Source: Aequorivita lipolytica (GTDB lineage: Bacteria > Bacteroidota > Bacteroidia > Flavobacteriales > Flavobacteriaceae). Taken from it: a DNA stretch of 64,000 nt. The position numbers and the translations under genes were made by a program. This document shows, piece by piece, positions 35,008 through 43,313 of this stretch (the first letter of the stretch is position 1; each line of letters opens with the position of its first letter). A model generated the notes under the pieces. That model did no database searches. It saw nothing but the letters and a program-made list of their open reading frames with translations, and was not told where the DNA came from. The stretch spans positions 186,001 through 250,000 of the forward strand of contig NZ_VORU01000003.1 in the NCBI RefSeq assembly GCF_007997135.1, written 5' to 3'.

Positions 35008-35391
35008 ATGAAAAACAACCAATCACTTAAAACTTGGCTCAGAATTATCCTTGGCGTGTTCTTGATAGGATACGCATTAAACCAATTTTTCCATTTTCTG
35101 CCTACCAGCTATGGCGACATGCCCGAGGATGCAAAGGATTTTATAGATGCTACGGTAATATACCTTCCAATACTCTACGTTTTTGAAATCATTTTAGGGT
35201 TATTATTAATATTTAATAAATGGACAGCTTTTGTATTACTGGTCCTTTTCCCATTGTCAGTAACATTTTTAATATTCAATATTTCAAACCAAGATCTTTC
35301 TGATGCTTGGCCTGCGTTGATTGTTGCAATACTGAATTTTACCTTGTTACTATTTGAAAAAGAAAAATACAAGCCCCTTTTCAGTAAATAG
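35008..35391 (+). CDS. DoxX-like small membrane protein
   Basis: A 127-residue membrane protein with four hydrophobic segments: LRIILGVFLIGYALNQF, FDATVIYLPILYVFEII in similar position, FNKWTAFVLLVLFPLSV and VAILNFTLLLF. It resembles DoxX/DoxD-like proteins of flavobacteria. I chose ATG 35008 (MKNNQSLKTW) rather than a 39-residue upstream extension from 34891, since this starts the first polar segment and a segment rich in A and T precedes it. Function unknown. Fhs starts 40 bp after its stop on the same strand. Confidence 0.72.
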   Translation: MKNNQSLKTWLRIILGVFLIGYALNQFFHFLPTSYGDMPEDAKDFIDATVIYLPILYVFEIILGLLLIFNKWTAFVLLVLFPLSVTFLIFNISNQDLSDAWPALIVAILNFTLLLFEKEKYKPLFSK

Positions 35392-35430
35392 AACTCACTT
35401 TTAATTCCATTTCTAAAGAGAAATTAATTT

Positions 35431-37098
35431 ATGACCGATATACAAATTGCACAAAGCGTTACCCCTGAACATATTAAAAAAATAGCTGCAGAATTATCCA
35501 TTCCTGAAGATAAGTTGGAATACTACGGTAATGACAAGGCGAAAATTCCTTTGAACATTATCGATGAAGCTAAATTAAAAAAAAGCAATCTTATATTGGT
35601 GACTGCAATTACACCTACTCCCGCCGGCGAAGGAAAAACAACAACTTGCATTGGGCTGGGCGATGCGCTCAATTATTTAAAAAAGAAAGCTGTTGTGGTA
35701 ATTCGGGAACCAAGCTTGGGCCCCGTATTTGGCATTAAAGGTGGCGCTGCCGGTGGAGGTAGGAGTCAGGTTATTCCTATGGTAGATATTAACCTGCATT
35801 TTACGGGAGATTTTCACGCTATTGAAAAAGCCAATAACCTGCTTTCTGCCCTTATAGAAAATAACATTCAAAGTAAATCCAGAAGCCTTGGTATTGATCC
35901 CAGAACTGTAATCTGGAAACGGTGCATGGATATGAATGATCGCGGATTGAGAAATATTGTGGCCGCACTTGGCGGAAAAGCTGGTGGAATTCCCCGAGAA
36001 ACAGGTTTTAATATTACTGCAGCATCTGAAATTATGGCGATTCTATGCATGGCATCAAATTTAGAAGACCTAAAAGAAAGATGTGGAAATATTTATATAG
36101 GTGATACTTGGGAAGGAAAGGCTGTATATGCAAAAGATTTAAATGCAAATGGCGCCATGGCTGTGCTATTAAAAGATGCTATAAAACCTAATTTGGTTCA
36201 AACACTGGAAGGAAATCCCGCCATTATCCACGGAGGACCTTTTGCCAATATTGCACAAGGAACCAACTCTATAATAGCAACAAAAATGGGGATGACCCTA
36301 TGTGACTATACCGTAACGGAAGCGGGATTCGGAGCCGATTTAGGTGCAGAAAAGTTTATGAACATCAAGTGTCGCGCAGCTGGAATTTCTCCTAAAACCA
36401 TTGTTTTGGTTGCTACCATAAGAGCATTAAAATACCACGGAGGCAAATCATTAAAAGAAATTACGCAGGAAGATGTGGAAGCAGTTAGAAAAGGACTTCC
36501 CAATTTGGAACGACATATTTCCAGTCTAAAGAGTTTTGGAATTCCTATTGTTGTTTCCTTAAACGCCTTTAAAACTGATACGGAAGCTGAAATGCAAGTC
36601 GTTGCGGACCATTGTGAAAAAGTGGGCATTCCCATAGCATTGAGTTATGGTTGGGAAAAGGGTGGCAAAGGTTGTACTGATTTAGCTGAAGAAGTGATTA
36701 AAGCAGCTAATTCTTGTAGTGACAAATTTCATCCTACCTACAGCCTCGATGATAGTGTAAATACCAAAATTGAAAAAATTTGCCAAACCATCTATGGTGC
36801 AGAACACGTTGAGTTAAGTAATATAGCGATTTCGCAATTACGTAAATATGAATCAATGGGCTATGGAAATTTACCTATCTGTATGGCTAAAACCGAAAAA
36901 AGTTTCAGTGATGATGAAAAGCGATTGGGCCGTCCGGAACATTTTGATATTCATATTAGGGAGTTTGAAATAGCAACCGGTGCCGGGTTTATTATTCCAA
37001 TTGCTGGAAACATTTTGCGTATGCCTGGATTACCCGCCACCCCCGCCGCCGAGAAAATCACCATTGATGAGAATGGTATTATTGAAGGGTTGTTTTAA
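35431..37098 (+). CDS. fhs: Formate--tetrahydrofolate ligase
   Basis: A 555-residue enzyme that joins formate to tetrahydrofolate with ATP. The ATP loop TPTPAGEGKTT is at residues 61-71, followed by KKAVVVIREPSLGPVFGIKG and QVIPMVDINLHFTGDFHAI, the family signatures. The C-terminal part has GAGFIIPIAGNILRMPGLPA. Length is the usual one. The gene is probably monocistronic or cotranscribed with the DoxX-like gene. Role in one-carbon metabolism fits the presence of gcvP later in the window. Confidence 0.97.
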   Translation: MTDIQIAQSVTPEHIKKIAAELSIPEDKLEYYGNDKAKIPLNIIDEAKLKKSNLILVTAITPTPAGEGKTTTCIGLGDALNYLKKKAVVVIREPSLGPVFGIKGGAAGGGRSQVIPMVDINLHFTGDFHAIEKANNLLSALIENNIQSKSRSLGIDPRTVIWKRCMDMNDRGLRNIVAALGGKAGGIPRETGFNITAASEIMAILCMASNLEDLKERCGNIYIGDTWEGKAVYAKDLNANGAMAVLLKDAIKPNLVQTLEGNPAIIHGGPFANIAQGTNSIIATKMGMTLCDYTVTEAGFGADLGAEKFMNIKCRAAGISPKTIVLVATIRALKYHGGKSLKEITQEDVEAVRKGLPNLERHISSLKSFGIPIVVSLNAFKTDTEAEMQVVADHCEKVGIPIALSYGWEKGGKGCTDLAEEVIKAANSCSDKFHPTYSLDDSVNTKIEKICQTIYGAEHVELSNIAISQLRKYESMGYGNLPICMAKTEKSFSDDEKRLGRPEHFDIHIREFEIATGAGFIIPIAGNILRMPGLPATPAAEKITIDENGIIEGLF

Positions 37099-37311
37099 AT
37101 AGTAGAATTTGCGATTGGCGACTATCTCTGCTATTTCCACAATATCAAATTAAGTTATATCGTGATTTTGTATGGCTTTATCACTCAACTTGAACTACTA
37201 TATAAACAGAGGCTGCAATATTATTGGGTACACTATAGAAAATCCGCGAAAAACGAGCGAAGCGATCTGGCAAAACTATTTCCATAAGTCGGCTAGAACT
37301 AGCAATTAATT

Positions 37312-38502
37312 TTATAGATCGTTGGGTACATTTATTTTATTTTTCCTTCCCAACGCAATCAAACCCAAAATAGGACCTATCGCCAAAATTGCGTAAATGC
37401 CATTTGAATCCGTCAATGTTATCATTCCAGTAATAAATTGAATGCTAATTATAGTTATTGAAAACCCAAGGCAATTAACAATTGTAAGTGCGGTACCTTT
37501 TATTTCTGCTGATGCGTTTTGAGCCACTAGGGTTGATAACAATGGTGAATCTGCAATAACAACCATTCCCCAAAAAATAAGAAAACCAATAAACAAACTT
37601 TCAAATTCACTAGAAAACATCAATGGAGAAATGAGGCAACATCCACATGATAAGAGTAGTGCAATAAATGCTGTTCGTTTGGTTCCTACTGTTTGCGCAA
37701 CATATGCACCGAGTACGCAGGCTAATCCACCTATTCCGATTATTAGAAATGATAATATTGGAATATTGAATGTTACTTGAGTATGTTCAATACTATATTT
37801 TTTTAGCATAATGGGTACAAATGCCCAAAAGGCATACAGTTCCCACATGTGTCCAAAGTAACCGAAAGCGACAGAACGAAATTCTCGATTATGAAATACC
37901 CTAAAAAAAGCTGACAGATCTGTACGTTGGCTAGATTTTCGGTATGGACCATCAGGCACCATAATTACCATCAATAAGCCACCCAAAACTGCAAGAGATG
38001 ACGTTACCATCAGTACAGATTTCCATGCATATGCATCAGTCATTTCCTTCAGTAAATGGGGAAAAGCAGTACCTATCACCAAGGCGCCAACTAAAAATCC
38101 AAGTGATTTGCCCAGTCCTTGTTCATAGTAATCTGAAGCTATTTTCATCCCTACCGGGTAAATGCCTGCAAGAAAAAAACCAGTAAAAAAACGAAAGGAA
38201 AGTAAACTTATAAAATTGTTAGATTCCCATAGGACGCCTAAATTAAAAAGTGAACCTAGTAAAGCACTGATTAAAAATACTTTTGAAGGTGAAAACCGGT
38301 CAGCAATTGTTAGAATAGCGAAAATCAGTGTGCCAATAATAAATCCAAATTGTACTGCCGAGGTTAAATGCCCTAAAGCACTCGCTTTAAGCCCAAAATT
38401 GAGCACAAGATCATTTATCACACCATTACCAGCAAACCAAAGTGATGTACAGCAGAACTGCGAGATTACAATTACTGGAAGTATTAATTTAGAGTGTTTC
38501 AA
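37312..38502 (-). CDS. MFS transporter
   Basis: A 396-residue inner-membrane protein with about twelve hydrophobic segments. Opening segments are ILPVIVISQFCCTSLWFAG and LTSAVQFGFIIGTLIFAIL, and the loop between helices 2 and 3 is ADRFSPSKVFLI, the MFS type A motif. ASDYYEQGLGKSLGF follows in helix 5 region. No substrate can be named; such flavobacterial carriers are often annotated as MFS transporters of the CynX/NimT-like group. It converges with fhs over a 213-bp spacer and lies head to head with the methyltransferase gene (256 bp). Confidence 0.88.
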   Translation of the reverse strand: MKHSKLILPVIVISQFCCTSLWFAGNGVINDLVLNFGLKASALGHLTSAVQFGFIIGTLIFAILTIADRFSPSKVFLISALLGSLFNLGVLWESNNFISLLSFRFFTGFFLAGIYPVGMKIASDYYEQGLGKSLGFLVGALVIGTAFPHLLKEMTDAYAWKSVLMVTSSLAVLGGLLMVIMVPDGPYRKSSQRTDLSAFFRVFHNREFRSVAFGYFGHMWELYAFWAFVPIMLKKYSIEHTQVTFNIPILSFLIIGIGGLACVLGAYVAQTVGTKRTAFIALLLSCGCCLISPLMFSSEFESLFIGFLIFWGMVVIADSPLLSTLVAQNASAEIKGTALTIVNCLGFSITIISIQFITGMITLTDSNGIYAILAIGPILGLIALGRKNKINVPNDL

Positions 38503-38758
38503 TTCTAGTGTTATTCAATTGTAACATGAGGATAAACACTATACAGTATTAATTCCTAATATATAAAATGATTTGTATTCAATAGATTTTCAAATTAAAG
38601 AACATTTCAAACCCACCAAGTACATATAATAATACCAAATATAGGTTTAATTCTAAATTATCAAATCTACCTTTTCAGGTCCTTCCACTAACGTAAAGCA
38701 AAAGTAAAAACGTTTTATATTTTTACATATAATTCGTCGGGTTGTTTTAATAGTACAT

Positions 38759-39484
38759 TTGAACACCTCTAAATGGCTTTTAGCATTGATCAATAACTTA
38801 TTTGTGAAAAAGAAAGAAACTGGAACTATAAGAATAAAGCAACCCTGGCCCACTAAGCTTGCTATGGAACAGGTTTATGAAATGAAACTTTGGGGCGGTA
38901 CCGAATCTGATTTCTATTCTGGTGAGGGATCGCACCATCCTGAAATTGTAAATCCGTATTTAGCTGCTGTAACAGCATTTTTAACTTCTTTTAAAAATCC
39001 GCTAACGGTATGTGATTTAGGTTGTGGAGATTTTAATGTTGGAAAAGAGTTGGTAAAGCATACCAAGAAATATATTGCGATAGATATAGTAGCAGACCTT
39101 ATAACCCGTAATAAAGAAAAGTTTAAAGCAGAAAATTTAGAATTTCATTGTTTGGACATCGCAGTAGCTGATTTGCCTTCTGGGGATTGTGCTTTAGTAA
39201 GACAAGTGCTACAACACGTATCAAATGCTGAAATACAAAGTATAGTGAATAAGTTGGCTGATTTTAAATATGTTATTCTCACAGAACATGTACCTGAAGG
39301 AGATTTTGTACCCAATAAAGATATTATCTCAGGACAGGGAAACAGGCTAAAAAAGCAAAGCGGTGTAAACTTATTAGCGCCGCCATTTAATTTTAAGGTT
39401 AAAGAAGAAAAACAATTAGCTGCAGTGGTTTTGAACGATGGTAAAGGAATTATAATAACTACACTTTATCAAATATTTTATTAA
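38759..39484 (+). CDS. Class I SAM-dependent methyltransferase
   Basis: A 241-residue methyltransferase: VCDLGCGDFNVGKELVK (SAM glycine loop near residues 84-100), YIAIDIVADLI, FHCLDIAVADLPSGDCALVR and LRQVLQH-type motif VRQVLQHVSN. It ends in the sequence ILTEHVPEGDFVP and LAAVVLNDGKGIIITT. The start is TTG 38759; an ATG at 38867 (MEQVYEMKLWGG) is an alternative that retains the whole SAM domain. It overlaps the convergent pseudouridine synthase gene by 26 bp at its 3-prime end. Its methyl acceptor is unknown. Confidence 0.85.
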   Translation: MNTSKWLLALINNLFVKKKETGTIRIKQPWPTKLAMEQVYEMKLWGGTESDFYSGEGSHHPEIVNPYLAAVTAFLTSFKNPLTVCDLGCGDFNVGKELVKHTKKYIAIDIVADLITRNKEKFKAENLEFHCLDIAVADLPSGDCALVRQVLQHVSNAEIQSIVNKLADFKYVILTEHVPEGDFVPNKDIISGQGNRLKKQSGVNLLAPPFNFKVKEEKQLAAVVLNDGKGIIITTLYQIFY

Positions 39485-40235
39485 AGCTTTCAGGAAATTC
39501 ATCTTTTAGATGCACTTCTTCATTTGTAAATGGATGTGTGAATTTTAAAGAATAGGCGTGCAAATACAAACCTTTACCGTTCAAAATTAGGTTTTCAATT
39601 CCATATTCTTTATCTCCCAATATCGGGTTTCCGATAGTAGAAAGATGTTTGCGCAATTGATGCCTTCTTCCTGTTTCAGGTTCTAATTTTACCAAGTTCA
39701 GTTTCCCGAATCTTTCTGAAGGGACAGTTTCACACAACGTATAATTTGATTGTGATTTCTTGCCATCAACTTCTGAAGTGATTTTGCCTCGATTGTCCAT
39801 TTCCCCAATAGTAACTGCGTAGTATGTTTTCTTAACGGCTCTCTTTTCAAATAATTTATTTAACGCACGAATGCTACTGCTCGTTTTCCCAACCAATAAA
39901 ATACCGGTGGTAGCAAAGTCTAATCGGTGAACAGGTTGCGGTGTTGTGGCATCGGGGAGATTACTACCCTTTAGGTTTTGATCTAAAGCATTGGCAATGG
40001 TTTTAAAACTATTGCCGCTCACCAAAATACCAGCAGATTTATGAATTACAGCTAAGTACTCGTCTTCAAATATTACTTTAAGTGGAAAGACCAGTTTTTT
40101 CTTAGGACTCACTTCTTTTAAAATGGATAAACGAATGCATTCTCCCCCATTTATAAAAGTAGCCGAAGTAGCAATAACACCATTAACCGTAATATACTGT
40201 TTCTTTAGCGCTTTCTTTAATGCTGATTTTGTCAA
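39459..40235 (-). CDS. RluA-type pseudouridine synthase, N-terminus uncertain
   Basis: A 258-residue RluA-type pseudouridine synthase beginning at TTG 40235. The catalytic aspartate D106 lies in PVHRLDFATTGILL, and KTYYAVTIGEM and ETGRRHQLRKHLSTIGNPI (split) follow. The N-terminal S4-like domain continues upstream: reading-frame codons back to a TAA at 40382 encode TTETHIAPKLETPIRLQEYG and VGIFQAALTKSALKK, which look like normal family sequence, but there is no ATG, GTG or CTG there. The true start may be an ATT or ATC (for example at 40322), or the start codon is mutated. It converts uridine in rRNA or tRNA. Confidence 0.82.
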   Translation of the reverse strand: MTKSALKKALKKQYITVNGVIATSATFINGGECIRLSILKEVSPKKKLVFPLKVIFEDEYLAVIHKSAGILVSGNSFKTIANALDQNLKGSNLPDATTPQPVHRLDFATTGILLVGKTSSSIRALNKLFEKRAVKKTYYAVTIGEMDNRGKITSEVDGKKSQSNYTLCETVPSERFGKLNLVKLEPETGRRHQLRKHLSTIGNPILGDKEYGIENLILNGKGLYLHAYSLKFTHPFTNEEVHLKDEFPESFNKIFDKV

Positions 40236-40379
40236 AGCTGCCTGAAAAATACCTACCCCATATTCTTGGAGGCGAATAGGAGTTTCTAGTTTTGGAGCAA
40301 TATGGGTTTCGGTTGTTTTGATGCTATTTTTCTTATTATCAAAGTTTCCGGCTATGAGAAGTTGCGTGTTTAAGGCAAT

Positions 40380-40751
40380 TTAAATTAATGACATTGCGCT
40401 CTCTCCAGCAAGGAATTATTAAAGGTATATCATTTGGTTGAAAAGAGGACTAAATACTTTTGCCTAGGAACGCGAGCGGGACGCTCGCGCCATCTGGAGT
40501 TATTAAAATACAAAATGAAGAAGTAGAAACTGATTATTCTAAAACAAGAAGAGTTATAGCATTTGCCTATGGTTAGGTTAAAAAATTGTAGTTTACAAGT
40601 ATCTAAGATAGAAAAGGGATTGCCAGTGAAAAACCATCGCTTACCAAATTTGATTTAAAAGAAAATTAGAGCTTGAAATGTCATAAAATAAAAATATTAT
40701 TCTTGAAGAGAGGGATTAGTGCTTTTCATAGAATATGGGTTTGTGTGTAGT
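40380..40751. other. 372-bp spacer with one palindrome and a possible gene remnant
   Basis: Apart from the CGCGAGCG palindrome at 40471-40489, it holds a short open stretch at 40496-40576 that reads GVIKIQNEEVETDYSKTRRV then IAFAYG and stop. That looks more protein-like than its neighbours and could be the end of a decayed gene. Frames before it contain stops. No promoter-like element or RNA is apparent. Base composition is AT-rich. Confidence 0.35.
40471..40489. repeat. GC-rich palindrome
   Basis: CGCGAGCG (40471-40478), loop GGA, CGCTCGCG (40482-40489) form an eight-base perfect stem. This CGCGAGCG/CGCTCGCG element is widely dispersed in bacterial intergenic DNA. It stands out from the AT-rich spacer. 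Confidence 0.7.
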
Positions 40752-41588
40752 CTAATATTTAGCCTCATTGTTGTCGGTTATAGAATTTTCTTTTCGGAAA
40801 ATGGTAATTGAAATGCCGATTAATAATGTGAGGGTTACCCAAATCCAAAAACGTTGTTGAGGTATGTCTTTTTGCAAAATCAATACTGGCATAAGGGGCA
40901 TAAAAGCATTGGCCACACCATGCGTATAAAGTCCTGAGAATGGCCTGTTACCTGAGATTTTTCGAATCCAGGAAAAAATGAAAGAATAACCAACCAACAG
41001 GAGTATAAAACCTCCGAAGTTCATATAGGTTTGACTTGAACCTGTTATAAACCATAAAGGAAGATGCCAGCAAGCCCAAATGACTCCAAGGATTATGTTT
41101 GCGTACCATATTCCAAATCGTTTTTCAAGGAGTGGAAGTGCATAACCCCGCCAGCCAAATTCTTCCTGACCTCCACCCAGGAATATCATCATTAATAAAT
41201 AAGGAACAAAAACCCAGACAGAAGGTAATAACATTGGTAGTCGTTTTTCACCAAATAATTCAGGGAGAAACCATGCAATAAATGTACTACTGCCTAATAT
41301 TACTAATGGAAAAATATAGCCTTTCCAACCTAAATGAAGATCAAGAAAACTTCGCAGATATTTTACTGTGGAACCTTTGTCACCCTGGCCTTTTCGTAAG
41401 GCAAAAAGAGCACCTGCCAGTGGTCCGAAGGCTCCAAGTATTATTATTGGCATTGTTGAGAAAGACAAAAGCTTATCCGAAATAGAAATGATTTTGAAAT
41501 TACCAAGGACAAAAGGCGACCAAAGTACCCAGGACCAAAAAAATGTAATTAAAAAAAATCGGTAAGGGAAACGAATTTTTGCATCCAT
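40752..41588 (-). CDS. CPBP family intramembrane glutamic endopeptidase
   Basis: A 278-residue polytopic membrane protein of the CPBP (CAAX protease and bacteriocin-processing) family. Catalytic motifs are GGGQEEFGWRGYALPLLE (E142/E143), IWACWHLPLWFITG, and THGVANAFM. In bacteria these act in bacteriocin self-immunity, envelope stress or protein processing; no partner is seen here. It is on the minus strand with 385 bp of AT-rich, repeat-bearing spacer before purK. Confidence 0.9.
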   Translation of the reverse strand: MDAKIRFPYRFFLITFFWSWVLWSPFVLGNFKIISISDKLLSFSTMPIIILGAFGPLAGALFALRKGQGDKGSTVKYLRSFLDLHLGWKGYIFPLVILGSSTFIAWFLPELFGEKRLPMLLPSVWVFVPYLLMMIFLGGGQEEFGWRGYALPLLEKRFGIWYANIILGVIWACWHLPLWFITGSSQTYMNFGGFILLLVGYSFIFSWIRKISGNRPFSGLYTHGVANAFMPLMPVLILQKDIPQQRFWIWVTLTLLIGISITIFRKENSITDNNEAKY

Positions 41589-41973
41589 AATTAAAGTGAT
41601 TTGTTATGGTTAAACATCATTAAAAAAATATACGAAATTGCACACAACTCGTATACATAACATTCGAGTGTTGTATATCCGGCCTATATCGATTTAACTA
41701 AAATTTTCCAAATATAAAACAAAAAAAAACCCACCCATTACGGAAAATCACTAGGATAGGCTAATAAAAAGGGGAGAATACCAAATATAACTTTTAATTT
41801 TAAAAAAGCAAGAAGGCTGTAGGCTTTAAGCCATAAGCAAAAATCTTTTCGCTTTTCGCTAACTCCTAAATCCCTACTCCCCATTTTACTATCTTTGCGG
41901 AGAAGCTTTAGGCTTTAAGCTGTAAGCAATAGGCAAAAAACCATCAACCATCAACCATCAACTATCAACCAAT
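41589..41973. other. 385-bp spacer with repeats and purK -7 box
   Basis: No reading frame of note. It contains a copy of a short shared motif (ACCAAATATAACTTTTAATT at 41780-41799), two imperfect GGCTTTAAGCC-type units (GGCTGTAGGCTTTAAGCCAT at 41816-41835 and TTAGGCTTTAAGCTGTAAGC near 41907), a heptanucleotide CCATCAA run at 41941-41970, and a TATCTTTG -7 box at 41890-41897. The spacer probably holds the purK promoter plus dispersed repeats. Confidence 0.6.
41890..41897 (+). promoter_or_regulatory. Likely -7 box before purK
   Basis: TATCTTTG matches the bacteroidetal -7 consensus TAnnTTTG, 76 bases before the purK ATG. No clear TTTG -33 element is visible at the expected spacing, so it is only a candidate. 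Confidence 0.45.
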
Positions 41974-43128
41974 ATGAATTATTTCTCCACCAGCTTCACC
42001 CTCGGCATCCTCGGCGGCGGACAGTTGGGCAAAATGATGCTCTACGAAACTCGTAAATGGGATATTAAAACACACGTTTTAGATCCGAGTAATGAAGCTC
42101 CGTGCCGCATAGCTGCAGATCATTTTCAGCAAGGCAATTTGATGGATTTTGAAACCGTTTACAACTTCGGAAAAAAGGTGGACGTACTCACTTTTGAAAT
42201 AGAAGGCGTAAATATTGAAGCTTTGGAAAAGCTAGAAAGTGAAGGCATTAAGGTGTATCCCAGCGCAGCAACGCTCAGAAATATTCAGGACAAAGGCATT
42301 CAAAAACAGTTTTATAAAGACCACCAAATACCCACTTCGCCCTTTAAAGTTTATAAAGATAAATACGCTTTAAACGAAGCCATTGTTCGCAAAGAGCTTC
42401 ACTTTCCTTTTGTGTGGAAAAGCTGCACCGGCGGTTATGACGGCAAAGGCGTAAGCATCATCCGCGAAGCCGAAGAAGTAATTCCATTATCGGAAGGCGC
42501 CTGTATTGCAGAGAAATTGATTCCCTTTAAAAATGAATTGGCAGTAATAGTAGCCCGCAACCCTTCCGGTGAAGTAAAAACCTATCCCGTGGTGGAAATG
42601 GAATTCCACCCCGAAGCCAACCAAGTGGAATACGTAATCTGTCCCGCAAGAATAGATGATGCTGTTGCAGAAAAAGCAAGAGCTCTAGCCACCAAAGTTT
42701 CCGAAGCATTTAAACACGTAGGCCTTTTGGCAGTAGAAATGTTCCAAACCGAGGACGATGAAATCCTAGTAAATGAGGTAGCACCAAGACCACACAATAG
42801 CGGCCATTACAGTATAGAAGCCAGCTATACCAATCAGTTTGAGCAGCAAATAAGAGCGATTTTAGATTTACCTTTGGGAAATACCGATAGTAAAGTAGCC
42901 GGAGTAATGGTGAATTTAGTTGGCGCAGAAAGTCACACTGGTCCCGTAGTTTATAAAAACATAGAAAAAATATTGGCAATGGAAGGCGTAACGCCTCACA
43001 TTTATGGTAAAAAAGAAACCCGCCCGTTTAGAAAAATGGGTCACGTGACAATTGTAAACAAAGACCTCAACAAAGCAAGAAAGATTGCGGAGGAGGTTAA
43101 GAAGACGATTAAAGTTGTTTCGAAATAA
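41974..43128 (+). CDS. purK: 5-(carboxyamino)imidazole ribonucleotide synthase
   Basis: A 384-residue ATP-grasp enzyme of purine synthesis. It begins FTLGILGGGQLGKMMLYETR, shows FPFVWKSCTGGYDGKGVSII (ATP-grasp loop), and VNEVAPRPHNSGHYSIEASY. It carboxylates aminoimidazole ribonucleotide with bicarbonate and ATP. PurE, the mutase acting on its product, is encoded at 44284, with one foreign-looking gene between. A long intergenic segment with a TATCTTTG box precedes it. Confidence 0.97.
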   Translation: MNYFSTSFTLGILGGGQLGKMMLYETRKWDIKTHVLDPSNEAPCRIAADHFQQGNLMDFETVYNFGKKVDVLTFEIEGVNIEALEKLESEGIKVYPSAATLRNIQDKGIQKQFYKDHQIPTSPFKVYKDKYALNEAIVRKELHFPFVWKSCTGGYDGKGVSIIREAEEVIPLSEGACIAEKLIPFKNELAVIVARNPSGEVKTYPVVEMEFHPEANQVEYVICPARIDDAVAEKARALATKVSEAFKHVGLLAVEMFQTEDDEILVNEVAPRPHNSGHYSIEASYTNQFEQQIRAILDLPLGNTDSKVAGVMVNLVGAESHTGPVVYKNIEKILAMEGVTPHIYGKKETRPFRKMGHVTIVNKDLNKARKIAEEVKKTIKVVSK

Positions 43129-43222
43129 AATTGAGTTATTGCAAAAATTGCACAAACCGAAAAATTTTTAAGAATCAACAAATTTTCAATCTTCTCGATA
43201 AGAAAAAGCTATGAAATGAAGC

Positions 43223-43247
43223 AACTTGGCGGGAATCCCGCCAAGTT
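43223..43247. repeat. 25-bp palindrome AACTTGGCGGGA
   Basis: AACTTGGCGGGA, central A, TCCCGCCAAGTT is a perfect inverted repeat, typical of dispersed bacterial intergenic palindromes. It lies in the spacer between purK and the RhuM gene. It may act as a terminator or mark the edge of inserted DNA. Confidence 0.8.
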
Positions 43248-43313
43248 CAAAAAATATAATGTATTAGTAAAAGCACTTCAAATATCATAATTTATAAGGC
43301 CGAAGATGGTCTG

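Noticed and set aside
37099-37311. A gene or RNA in the gap between fhs and the MFS gene
   Set aside because: It holds stop-rich AT DNA and a GAGCGAAGCGATCTGGC repeat-like string but no open frame or strong hairpin.
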